The translations under genes were made by a program, and so were the position numbers. The notes below the pieces were generated by a model. That model was not told the DNA's origin. It worked only from the letters and a program-made list of their open reading frames with translations, and did not search any database. From assembly GCF_002195995.1 (NCBI RefSeq), contig NZ_NHON01000007.1, positions 30,218-94,217 of the forward strand: 64,000 bases of DNA. Reading direction: 5' to 3'. Source of the DNA: Inquilinus limosus (GTDB lineage: Bacteria > Pseudomonadota > Alphaproteobacteria > DSM-16000 > Inquilinaceae). Shown one piece after another: positions 8,370-15,827 of this stretch. Numbering within the stretch: position 1 is the stretch's first letter; the number at the start of each line of letters is the position of its first letter.

Positions 8370-9137
8370 TCAGCCCCGCGGTGCGTCCCCCAGGAACTCC
8401 GCGATGGCGGCGCCCAGCTCCGGCTTCGCCACCGCGCCCATATGGTTGCCGGGGATGGTGGCGTGGCGGCCCTGCGGCAGGGCGGCGGCAAGGTCCGCGG
8501 CCGAGCCGTTGTCGTCATCCTCGGCGCCGGCCACCACCAGGGTCGGCACCGCGATCGCCGCCAGCGCCGCGCGCGGCGTGTCGACCGAGGTGCCCAGCAC
8601 CTGCAGCAGCGCCTCCGGGTCGCCGCCGACGGTCTTCAGGAAGGCCTCGGCCATCCATTCGGCCGTGCCGCGCTGGAAGCCGCCGAGATTGGTCAGGACG
8701 TGGCGGAAATAGGCGTTGCGGCCACCGGCGCTGACGATGCCGTCCAGGCCCATGCCGGCGACGATGGCCCGGCCGGGCGCGGCGCCGCGCGCCAGCATCC
8801 GCACCACCGTCCGCCCGCCCAGCGAATAGCCGCCGAGGTCGTAGTCGGCCAGGCCCAGCTGCTCGACCAGCGCCAGCCCGTCATCGGCCAGGATGTCACG
8901 CGGATAGGCGGCCGGGTCGTGCGGCTTGCCGCTGTCGCCGTGGCCGCGCAGGTCCGGCATGATCACGCGGTAGCCTCGCGCCGCGATTGCCGCGGCGTGG
9001 CCGTAGCGCAGCCAGTTCACGGTGGCGGTCGAGAAGAAGCCGTGGATCAGCACCAGCGGCCGGCCCTCGCCGAGCTCGCGATAGGCCAGCGGAACGCCGT
9101 CGCGGCCTTGGAACGGGCGGACGGGAAGATCGGTCAT
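8370..9137 (-). CDS. Alpha/beta-fold hydrolase
   Basis: The 255-residue cytoplasmic hydrolase has a complete triad: nucleophile Ser105 in GYSLG, an acid at Asp207-209 (VVAGAEDDDN) and His232 (GNHMG). The oxyanion-hole segment HGFF is at 32-35 and DLRGHGDSG at 62-70. The layout is that of esterase, lactonase or C-C hydrolase-like members. It ends 10 bp from the SDR stop codon on the other strand and starts 25 bp after the stop of the GNAT gene upstream on the same strand, so it may be co-transcribed with that GNAT. No substrate is suggested by the sequence. Confidence 0.9.
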   Translation of the reverse strand: MTDLPVRPFQGRDGVPLAYRELGEGRPLVLIHGFFSTATVNWLRYGHAAAIAARGYRVIMPDLRGHGDSGKPHDPAAYPRDILADDGLALVEQLGLADYDLGGYSLGGRTVVRMLARGAAPGRAIVAGMGLDGIVSAGGRNAYFRHVLTNLGGFQRGTAEWMAEAFLKTVGGDPEALLQVLGTSVDTPRAALAAIAVPTLVVAGAEDDDNGSAADLAAALPQGRHATIPGNHMGAVAKPELGAAIAEFLGDAPRG

Positions 9138-9162
9138 GCCGGGATGTCCTTGTCTACGAGGA

Positions 9163-9588
9163 TCAGCGTTCGCGTTTGTAGGAAAAAGCGTCGGGTAGGC
9201 GCTTCATCCCGGCCCGCTCATAGAAGCCGACCGCCTCGGGCACCGAGATCAGGTAGAGGCTGACGCCGGGCCCGAGCTGCCGGCGAGCCTCGTCCAGCAA
9301 GCCCTTGCCGACGCCGAGGCCCTGGGCCGAGGCCGAAACGGCGAGGTCGGACAGGTAGCAGCACCAGACCGAATCGGTGACGGCGCGGCCGAACCCGACC
9401 AGCGGCCGGCCGGGCCGGTCCAGCCGGGCGGTGACGATCAGGTTGGCGCCGTCGATCATCGCCTGCAGCCGCGGCTCGTCATCCACCGGGCGGATGCGGC
9501 CGAGCCCGGATTCGACCAGCACGCGCCGGAACTCGGCGACATCCAGGTCCTGCTCGCGGCCATAGAGGATGCGGGGTGTCTCGCTCAT
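9163..9588 (-). CDS. GNAT-family N-acetyltransferase
   Basis: This is a 141-residue single-domain acetyltransferase. The acetyl-CoA-binding motif A is SDLAVSASAQGLGVGKGLLDEA (about residues 81-102), with the Q/RxxGxG/A signature as QGLGVG, and the C-terminal VGFYERAGM motif follows. The ATG at 9588 is used because the longer reading frame runs into the divergent GNAT gene. Members acetylate amines of small molecules, antibiotics or protein N-termini; the acceptor here is unknown. It lies just upstream of the alpha/beta hydrolase on the same strand. Confidence 0.9.
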   Translation of the reverse strand: MSETPRILYGREQDLDVAEFRRVLVESGLGRIRPVDDEPRLQAMIDGANLIVTARLDRPGRPLVGFGRAVTDSVWCCYLSDLAVSASAQGLGVGKGLLDEARRQLGPGVSLYLISVPEAVGFYERAGMKRLPDAFSYKRER

Positions 9589-9691
9589 GGCCGGGAGACT
9601 GCACCATCCCGGGCGGATTCGGAACGGGCTAAGGAGCCACGCCGGCCGCCCGCGTGTTGATCGGGGGAGCAATCGCTCGGGGAGAGCCGGC

Positions 9692-10255
9692 ATGGGCTTC
9701 GCCATCCATCCGCTGACGCCGGGGCTGTGGCCGGCGCTGGAGGACCTGTTCGGGCCGGCCGGTGCGGTCAATGGCTGCTGGTGCATGCATGGCCGCATCG
9801 GCGCCGCCTATCGCCGCCGGCCGCGCCGCGAGAACAAGGCCGATTTCCGGGCGGTGGTGGAGCAGGGGCCGCCGCCCGGGCTGCTGGCCTTCTTCGGCGA
9901 TCTCGCGGTCGGCTGGTGCCAGCTGACCCCGCGCGCGGCGGTGCCGGAGCTGGACCGCAACTGGCGCCTCAAAGCCGTCGACGACGTGCCGGTCTGGTCG
10001 CTGTCCTGCTTCTACATCCGCAAGGGCTGGCGCCGCCGCGGCGTCAGCACGGCGCTGATCGAGGCGGCGCTGCGGGCCGCGAAGCGGGCCGGCGCGCCGG
10101 CGCTGGAGGCCTATCCCTTCGACGCCGCGGTGTCGCCCAGCGCCTCCGGCAGCGGCTACGCCTCGACCTTCGCCCGGCTCGGTTTCCGCGAAGTGGCCCG
10201 CCGCATCCCCGCCCGGCCGATCCTGCGGCACGACCTCGCCGGCATCGGAGTCTGA
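9692..10255 (+). CDS. GNAT-family N-acetyltransferase, WCMHGR subgroup
   Basis: The 187-residue protein starts at an ATG behind GGGGAGAG. It has the N-terminal GCWCMHGR segment (residues 29-36), PVWSLSCFYIRKGWRRRGV with the acetyl-CoA pyrophosphate loop RKGWRRRGV near residues 110-118, and LEAYPFD. This pattern occurs in a recognisable group of small bacterial GNATs of unknown substrate. It is divergent from the other GNAT (103-bp gap) and ends 8 bp from the convergent LuxR-type gene. Confidence 0.85.
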   Translation: MGFAIHPLTPGLWPALEDLFGPAGAVNGCWCMHGRIGAAYRRRPRRENKADFRAVVEQGPPPGLLAFFGDLAVGWCQLTPRAAVPELDRNWRLKAVDDVPVWSLSCFYIRKGWRRRGVSTALIEAALRAAKRAGAPALEAYPFDAAVSPSASGSGYASTFARLGFREVARRIPARPILRHDLAGIGV

Positions 10256-10263
10256 GCGTCGTT

Positions 10264-11019
10264 TCAGACGGGCAGCAGTCCGAGACGGAAGGCTATGGCC
10301 ACGGCCTCGCTGCGGTTGGCCGCGCCGAGTCTGCGCTTGGCGGCGGCGATGTACATGTTGACCGTGTTGACCGACAGGCCGAGGCGGTGGGCGGTCTCCT
10401 TGCTGCCCTGGCCTCGCGCGGCGCAGGCCAGGCAGTCGAGCTGGCGGGGACTCAGGGCCTTGTCGACCGGCCCCGCCGCGCGGACGGCGCCGAGCCGCCG
10501 CTCGATCTCCAGCCCACGACTGAGATGCGGGCCGACATGCTGCAGCACGGCCAGCTCCGGCGCGTCCCAGCGTTCGCGGTTCCGCGGTCGCCAGAGCGTC
10601 AGATGGGCGCTGGGGCCCCGCTCGCCGCCATCGGCCCAGGCCATCCAGCCATGCAGACCCTGCGGCCGAAGATAGTCGTTGTAGTATTCGGTCCGGGTGA
10701 ACTCCGCATCGGGGATCTCCCGGCCGGAAAGGAGGCCGGTCGGCCGCCGCAGCGACAGCATCCTCGGCGTCGCCGGCACCAGGCGGTGATAGTAAGCGTT
10801 GTACAGCGCGACGCAGGCCGGATCGGCGTTATGACGGATGGCGACATCCTGCTTCAGCGGCGACGGTGACCGGTGCAGCGTGCCGGTGTGGCCGCCGAGC
10901 AGCCGTGTCAGCCGTTCGACCACCACCGACCAGTCGTCGTCGCCGAGCGCCGAATCGTAGATCTGGCCGATCACGCCGGTGATGGTGGCTTGGTCGGGCA
11001 CAACCCAGTGACGGTCCAT
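10264..11019 (-). CDS. LuxR-type transcriptional regulator, copy 1
   Basis: This is a 251-residue protein with an N-terminal sensor-like region (1-180) and a C-terminal LuxR/NarL helix-turn-helix at ~189-243 (LSPRQLDCLACAARGQGSKE, then SVNTVNMYIAAAKRRLGA). The N-terminal region starts with a TGVIGQIYDSALGDDDW motif shared with the two LuxR genes at 12-13.6 kb, so it is their paralogue. It is not a receiver domain, and no acyl-homoserine-lactone synthase is nearby. The start at 11019 is chosen because residues further upstream in frame are shadow of the neighbouring SDR. A CCTA-N7-TAGG dyad lies 67 bp upstream. Confidence 0.88.
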   Translation of the reverse strand: MDRHWVVPDQATITGVIGQIYDSALGDDDWSVVVERLTRLLGGHTGTLHRSPSPLKQDVAIRHNADPACVALYNAYYHRLVPATPRMLSLRRPTGLLSGREIPDAEFTRTEYYNDYLRPQGLHGWMAWADGGERGPSAHLTLWRPRNRERWDAPELAVLQHVGPHLSRGLEIERRLGAVRAAGPVDKALSPRQLDCLACAARGQGSKETAHRLGLSVNTVNMYIAAAKRRLGAANRSEAVAIAFRLGLLPV

Positions 11020-11085
11020 GCCGGGCCTGCGTGCGGGCGGAAGGGAACGGGCATTATCCCGCCATCGGCCGCCGCCCCTCAATCC

Positions 11086-11100
11086 CCTAAAACTGATAGG
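11086..11100. promoter_or_regulatory. Possible LuxR-type dyad
   Basis: CCTA-AAACTGA-TAGG is a 4-7-4 inverted repeat upstream of LuxR copy 1 and downstream of the SDR stop codon. The spacing is similar to LuxR boxes, but the arms are short and I do not find the same dyad before the other two LuxR genes. Confidence 0.25.
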
Positions 11101-11150
11101 AGGGCGGGGCCGCCGGCCCGGGCCTCCGCCCGCCACAGCATCTCCGGCGG

Positions 11151-11930
11151 TCAGTACGTGCCGGGGAAGGCGCCGCCGTCGATCAGGAGGTTCTGGCCGG
11201 TGATGTAGCCGGCATGGACGCTGCACAGGAAGGCGCAGGCGGCGCCGAACTCGTCGGGCTGGCCGAAGCGGCCGGCCGGGATCGCGGCGCGGCGCCGGTC
11301 GGCGACGGCCTCGGCGTCCTGGCCCGAGCGCTGGGCGGCCGCGTTGATGCCGCCGCGCAGCCGGTCGGTGTCGAAGGCGCCGGGCAGCAGGCCGTTGATG
11401 GTGACGCCCTTGCCGGCCATCTGCCGGGCGATGCCGGCGATGAAGCCGGTCAGGCCGGACCGGGCGCCGTTCGACAGGCCCAGCTCCGCGATCGGCGCCT
11501 TCACCGAGCTGGAGGTGATGTTGACGATGCGGCCGAAGCCGCGCGCCGCCATGCCGTCGACCACCGCCCTGGTCAGGAAGATCGGGGTCAGCATGTTGGC
11601 GTCGATCGCCTTGATCCAGGCGTCGCGGTCCCAGTCGCGGAAATCGCCGGGCGGCGGGCCGCCGGCATTGTTCACCAGGATGTCCGGCTCCGGGCAGACG
11701 GCCAGCGCGGCCTCGCGGCCGGCCTCGGTGGCGATGTCGCCGGCGACGGTCGTGACCCTGGCGCCGGTGATGCGGCGGATCTCGTCGGCCGTCGCCTCCA
11801 GCGCCTCGGCGCCGCGGGCGGTGATGACGAGATCGACGCCCTCGCGCGCCAGCGCCAGGGCGCAGCCCTTGCCGAGGCCCTTGCTGGCGGCGCACACCAG
11901 GGCCTTGCGGCCGGTCAGTCCCAGATCCAT
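11151..11930 (-). CDS. SDR-family protein with altered active site
   Basis: This is a 259-residue Rossmann protein. The cofactor segment CAASKGLG (13-20) and NNAGG (87-91) fit the SDR fold, and the C-terminus (GYITGQNLLIDGG) is typical of 3-oxoacyl-ACP-reductase-like members. The classical YxxxK catalytic pair is missing: at about residues 152-157 the protein reads LSNGAR where YSASKA would be expected, although the upstream serine cluster (ITSSS) is present. I believe this belongs to a known subgroup of SDRs with an LSNxxR motif whose reaction is not established. It stands between LuxR copies 1 and 2, all on one strand. Confidence 0.85.
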   Translation of the reverse strand: MDLGLTGRKALVCAASKGLGKGCALALAREGVDLVITARGAEALEATADEIRRITGARVTTVAGDIATEAGREAALAVCPEPDILVNNAGGPPPGDFRDWDRDAWIKAIDANMLTPIFLTRAVVDGMAARGFGRIVNITSSSVKAPIAELGLSNGARSGLTGFIAGIARQMAGKGVTINGLLPGAFDTDRLRGGINAAAQRSGQDAEAVADRRRAAIPAGRFGQPDEFGAACAFLCSVHAGYITGQNLLIDGGAFPGTY

Positions 11931-12032
11931 GGTCCGTCTCCTCCCGCCGCGGCGGCGGGTCGTGCTTCGTGCGGAGGGGGCAGGGTGCGACGTCCGGCGG
12001 CGGATGTCACCCCATGGATGCGGCGCCGGCGG

Positions 12033-12779
12033 TCAGAGGTTCAGCAGGCCGAGAAACAGAGCGGTGGCGACGGCCTCGGTGCGGCTCGAGGCCTGCAGCT
12101 TGCGCATCGCCGCGCCGATATATTCGTTCACCGTGTCGACGGACAGGGCCAGCTGGCGGGCGATGCCTTTGCTCGACGCCCCCCGGGCAACGCGCGCCAG
12201 GCAGTCGCGCTCCCGCGGGCTCAGGCCAGGCTGTCGCCCGGTGGAACCTGAGGAGGGTGTCCGCGAGGAGGCGGCCAGGCGGCCTTCGATCGTGACGGCC
12301 CGGCTGAGATGCGGGGCCAGAACGCTCAGCAGGCGCAACGCCTCACCCGTGCCGGAGGCCTGGCGCGACGGGGACGCGATATACAGGGCGACGGGCTGAC
12401 CGGCCGGATCCAGCCCATACCAGGACAGGCCGGCTCCCAGCCCGTTCGGAACCATGAAGCCCCGGTAGAACTCGGTCTGTTCCAGCACCTGCGCCGGCAT
12501 CAGCGCGCAGTCCTCGACGGCGGATCCCGGAGGCAGGCGACGGATCAAGGGCCAGAGCGGATCGAGCCTGGAATAATGGGCGTCGTAGACGTGCTGGGCC
12601 GCCAGATCCATGTTGATCGTGATCGCCGGCATGGTCGGCCGGCCGCGCCAGCGCAGCAGGGCGGCCTTGCCGCCGATGGCCTGCATCAGCCGATCGATCA
12701 GCGATGTCCAATCCTCGTTGCCGATGGCGGCATCGTAGGTCCGGCAGATCAGATCGGTGACAGTGCGATCGTCCAGCAC
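12033..12779 (-). CDS. LuxR-type transcriptional regulator, copy 2
   Basis: The 248-residue protein shares its whole length with LuxR copy 3 next door (about half of residues identical by eye), including the N-terminal DLICRTYDAAIGNEDW motif. The helix-turn-helix spans residues ~187-241 (LSPRERDCLARVARGASSK, SVDTVNEYIGAAMRKLQ). The N-terminal domain is a sensor-like region of unknown ligand. Its 85-bp upstream gap contains a 40-bp remnant of the 3' end of the HAD gene, which shows that this copy was generated by tandem duplication. Confidence 0.9.
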   Translation of the reverse strand: MLDDRTVTDLICRTYDAAIGNEDWTSLIDRLMQAIGGKAALLRWRGRPTMPAITINMDLAAQHVYDAHYSRLDPLWPLIRRLPPGSAVEDCALMPAQVLEQTEFYRGFMVPNGLGAGLSWYGLDPAGQPVALYIASPSRQASGTGEALRLLSVLAPHLSRAVTIEGRLAASSRTPSSGSTGRQPGLSPRERDCLARVARGASSKGIARQLALSVDTVNEYIGAAMRKLQASSRTEAVATALFLGLLNL

Positions 12780-12806
12780 GGCGGGCGGGCCTGTGGAATG
12801 GAGAGG

Positions 12807-12846
12807 GCGAGAATATCCTCGAAAAGATGGCAGCAGGATGTCCGGG
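12807..12846 (-). pseudogene. Remnant of the HAD-hydrolase 3' end (duplication scar)
   Basis: Bases 12807-12846 match 13703-13742, the last codons of the HAD gene, at 34 of 40 positions; the last 21 (from 12826) are identical. Read on the minus strand the remnant encodes PDILLPSF, the same as the HAD C-terminus. It begins 18 bp after the stop codon of LuxR copy 3 and precedes copy 2, as expected if a unit of about 0.9 kb (HAD tail plus LuxR gene) was tandemly duplicated. Confidence 0.85.
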
Positions 12847-12864
12847 CCGGCATCGCCGGGATGG

Positions 12865-13614
12865 TCAGAGGGTCAGCAGGCCCAGGGCGATGGCGGTGGC
12901 CACGGCCTCGGTGCGGCTGGACGCCCGCAGCTTGCGCATCGCCGAGGCGATGTATTCGTTGACCGTGTGGGCCGACAGCGCCAGCTGGCGGGCGATGCTC
13001 TTGCTCGACGCGCCTCGGGCGATGCAGGCCAGGCAATCGCGCTCGCGCCCGCTGAGATCGGGCCCGGCCTGCGGCAGCTGGGCGGCCTTGCGCCGCTCCG
13101 TCGCGGCCGCGAGCCGGCCTTCGATCTGCACCGCCCGGTCGAGATGCGGGGTCACGGCCTGCAGCAGCCGCAACTCCTCGCCGGTGTAGAGCGGCTGCTG
13201 GCGGGGCCGGTAGATCGCCAGGCAGACCGGCTGCCCTGCGGCATCCACCGTGTACCAGGACAGGCAGAACCAGAGATGGTTCTGGCGGTACAGGTCGTTG
13301 TAGATCTCGGTCCGTCCCAGGGCCGGTTCCGGCACCAGGGCGCAGTCGTCGACGGCCGTTCCCGGCGGCAGCTCGAACAGCTTCGGCCAGACCGGGTCGA
13401 CGGTGTGGTAGTAGGCGTCATAGGCCTGGTGCGCGGCGGGGTCCAGGTTGACCGTGACCGCCGTCTCCGCCGGCCGGGCAAGCCAGCGCATCACGGCGGA
13501 GGTGCCGCCGACGGCGCGGGCCATCGTCTCGACCAGCGTGGTCCAGTCCTCATCCCCGACGGCAGCATCGTAGGTCCGGCCGATCAGGTCGCCGAGGGTG
13601 CGTTCGTCCGACAT
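12865..13614 (-). CDS. LuxR-type transcriptional regulator, copy 3
   Basis: The 249-residue protein has an N-terminal region beginning with DLIGRTYDAAVGDEDW and a C-terminal helix-turn-helix at ~188-242 (LSGRERDCLACIARGASSK, SAHTVNEYIASAMRKLR). It is the closest relative of copy 2. The start at 13614 is the first Met after the shadow region; the 94-bp upstream gap contains AT-rich stretches suitable for its own promoter. It directly follows the HAD gene at the end of the SorC-led cluster, so it could also be reached by read-through. No phosphoacceptor receiver and no autoinducer synthase are visible. Confidence 0.9.
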   Translation of the reverse strand: MSDERTLGDLIGRTYDAAVGDEDWTTLVETMARAVGGTSAVMRWLARPAETAVTVNLDPAAHQAYDAYYHTVDPVWPKLFELPPGTAVDDCALVPEPALGRTEIYNDLYRQNHLWFCLSWYTVDAAGQPVCLAIYRPRQQPLYTGEELRLLQAVTPHLDRAVQIEGRLAAATERRKAAQLPQAGPDLSGRERDCLACIARGASSKSIARQLALSAHTVNEYIASAMRKLRASSRTEAVATAIALGLLTL

Positions 13615-13708
13615 GGTGGCTGAGAAAATTGTCCTGCCCCGGAATAAGGTCGTTCCAGAAACGAAACAAGCCCCAAATTGTTCCGTCGGCTCTGGCGGGG
13701 CGGCGAGA

Positions 13709-14557
13709 CTACCAGCGGAACGATGGCAGCAGGATGTCCGGGGCGCAGCCGACGGTCGCGAATTCCCGCGCCATCTCGTCCTCGGCCATGCCGGCATGGA
13801 TGCCGGTGCGCACCAGCGCGGCGGCGGCGCCGAAGCCGCGGGCGCCGGCGACGTCATGCTCGACGCTGTCGCCGACGCACAGCACCTGCTCCGGCCGCTC
13901 GACCCCGGCGGTGGCGGCGGCATGGCGGTACATCAGCGGATGCGGCTTGCCGACCCAGGTGACGCTGCCGCCCAACGCCTCGTACATCTCGGCGATGCGG
14001 CCGGCGCCGAAGGCGGGGCCCAGCGGGGTCAGCATGATCTTGTCGGGATTGGTGCACAGCGCCGGCACGCCGCGCGCCGCCGCCGGGGCCAGCAGGTCGC
14101 GATAGCTGTCCAGCGGGATCAGGTGGCCGCGGCTGCCGGCGATCACCACCAGATCGGCGGCATCCCCGGTCTCGGCCTCGGCGAAGCCCAGCGTCTCGGC
14201 GAAGCCGCGATCCTCGCCGCTGGAAATGACCAGGCAGCGGGCGCCGCTGCCGGGCGACACCGGCAGCGTGCCGCTCTGCAGCAGGGCCAGGGCGACATCG
14301 CCGGAGGTGACGAAATGGTCGTAGCTGTCGCGGGCGAAGCCCAGCGCCTCCATCCGCCGGGCGTTGTAGGCGGCGGAGCGGCCGGAATTGGACAGCAGCA
14401 CGATGTGCCGGCCGGCATCCTTCAGCCGGCGCAGCGCCTCGATCGCGCCGGGATAGGGGTGGCGGCCGTCATGCAGCACGCCGTACTGGTCGACGAACCA
14501 GGTGCCGAAGCGGTCGACGATCTCGCCGATGCCATTCGCCTGCTCGATCATCGGCAT
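13709..14557 (-). CDS. HAD-superfamily class IIA hydrolase
   Basis: This is a 282-residue phosphatase-like protein with the HAD motifs in order: motif I FVDQYGVLHDG (21-31, nucleophile Asp23), motif II LLSNSGR (54-60), the lysine in WVGKPHPLMY and the acidic motif IV CVGDSVEHD. The class IIA cap fits the family (pyridoxal- or sugar-phosphatase-like proteins of ~280 residues). Its ATG overlaps the TGA of the preceding FGGY kinase by one base (TGATG), so it is translationally coupled to it. In this context it may dephosphorylate or proofread a sugar-phosphate intermediate, which is inference. Confidence 0.88.
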   Translation of the reverse strand: MPMIEQANGIGEIVDRFGTWFVDQYGVLHDGRHPYPGAIEALRRLKDAGRHIVLLSNSGRSAAYNARRMEALGFARDSYDHFVTSGDVALALLQSGTLPVSPGSGARCLVISSGEDRGFAETLGFAEAETGDAADLVVIAGSRGHLIPLDSYRDLLAPAAARGVPALCTNPDKIMLTPLGPAFGAGRIAEMYEALGGSVTWVGKPHPLMYRHAAATAGVERPEQVLCVGDSVEHDVAGARGFGAAAALVRTGIHAGMAEDEMAREFATVGCAPDILLPSFRW

Positions 14558-15825
14558 CAAGACGCTCCAAGTCCCGCCAGGGCCAGCCGGGCTGTACCCT
14601 CTGCCGCGTCCTCCGACAAGGCCGGCAGGAAGGGCACGCCCAGCTGCCGGCGGCGGATCTCGGTCCAGCCGGCGTTGCCGGCGCCGCCGCCGACGCTGCG
14701 CAGCGAGGTCGCGGCCGGTGCGCCGAGCTCCGCCAGCAGGCGATAGGCGCGGCCTTCGATCCCGGCGATGCCTTCCAGCACGCCCTGGAAGAAAAGCGCG
14801 TCGTCGTCCGGCCGCGGCTCCAGCACCGGCGCCAGGTCGGGGTCGGAGACCGGGAAGCGCTCGCCCGGGCGGGGCAGGGGGTAGTAGGACAGGCCGGTCG
14901 GCCGGTCCGGCCGCAGCGCTGCGGTCAGGTCCGGCAGCCGGTCGCGGCCGAACAGCTGGGCGATCACCGCCCCGCCGCTGTTGGAGGCGCCGCCGACCAG
15001 CCAGCGGTCGCCCATGCGGTGGCTGTAGACGCCGTGCCGCGGGGAATCGACCGGCCGGTCGGACAGCAGCTTGATCACCAGGGTCGATCCGAGCGCCGTG
15101 ACCGCGTCGCCCACCGTATCCGCCCCGGTGGCGAGGAAGGAGGCGCAGCCATCGGTCGTGCCGGCCACCACCAGCGCGCCGGCAGGGAGGCCGAGGGCGA
15201 CGGTGGCCGCATCCACGGGGCCTGTCGGTGTGCCCGGCGCCACTGCCCGCGGCAGGGCGGCGGGATCGATGCCAAGGGCGGAAATCCAGTCCGGCCAGCG
15301 GCGCGCCACCGGGTCGTAGCCGGTCTTCAGCGCGTTGTTCTCGTCGGTGACGTCGAAGCGGCCGGACAGGCAGCCGGCGATCCAGTCGGCCTGGTGCAGC
15401 ACCCTGACCGCTCCAGGCCGGCGCAGCAGCACCAGGGCGCGGGCGAGGGCGGAGCTGCGGCCACGGGCGGCGCTGCCGGGCGGAGCCACGGCATCGATCC
15501 GCGCCACCACCGCGTCGTCGGGGCAGGGGTCGTTGTACATCAGCGCGGTCCCGACCGGCCGCCCTGCGGCATCGGTCACCAGCACGGTGCCGGAGGTGCC
15601 GTCGACCGCGACGGCGCCGACCCGGGACAGCTCGGCCTCCGCCGCCAGCCGGCGCAGCGCCGCCACGGTGGCCAGCCACCACATCTCCGGGTCGCGCGGG
15701 TCCAGGCCCGGGCTGTCGGTGGCCATGGCGCCGCGACCGACAGGACGGCCGGCGGCGTCCACCGCCACCGCGCGGACGCCGGAGGTGCCGACATCGATGC
15801 CGATCGCGCGCGCAGCCTCTGCCAT
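14557..15825 (-). CDS. FGGY-family carbohydrate kinase
   Basis: This is a 422-residue kinase. The start at 15825 sits behind GGGAGGGG and 2 bp after the stop of the aldolase gene, so the two are coupled. The actin-like ATPase fold shows IGIDVGTSGVRAVAVD at the N-terminus (phosphate 1 loop), the hexose-site ADW segment (HQADWIAG) and the adenosine motif SVGGGAGNAGW near the C-terminus. At 422 residues it is shorter than xylulokinase or glycerol kinase (about 480-520). The substrate is probably a ketose or polyol that the adjacent class II aldolase then cleaves as its phosphate, but identity cannot be read from sequence. Confidence 0.88.
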   Translation of the reverse strand: MAEAARAIGIDVGTSGVRAVAVDAAGRPVGRGAMATDSPGLDPRDPEMWWLATVAALRRLAAEAELSRVGAVAVDGTSGTVLVTDAAGRPVGTALMYNDPCPDDAVVARIDAVAPPGSAARGRSSALARALVLLRRPGAVRVLHQADWIAGCLSGRFDVTDENNALKTGYDPVARRWPDWISALGIDPAALPRAVAPGTPTGPVDAATVALGLPAGALVVAGTTDGCASFLATGADTVGDAVTALGSTLVIKLLSDRPVDSPRHGVYSHRMGDRWLVGGASNSGGAVIAQLFGRDRLPDLTAALRPDRPTGLSYYPLPRPGERFPVSDPDLAPVLEPRPDDDALFFQGVLEGIAGIEGRAYRLLAELGAPAATSLRSVGGGAGNAGWTEIRRRQLGVPFLPALSEDAAEGTARLALAGLGAS

Positions 15826-15827
15826 GG

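Noticed and set aside
10264..11895. A 543-residue frame joining SDR-region sequence to LuxR copy 1
   Set aside because: The upstream part is antisense-like shadow of the SDR read in another frame. The LuxR protein begins at 11019, where family similarity to the other copies starts.
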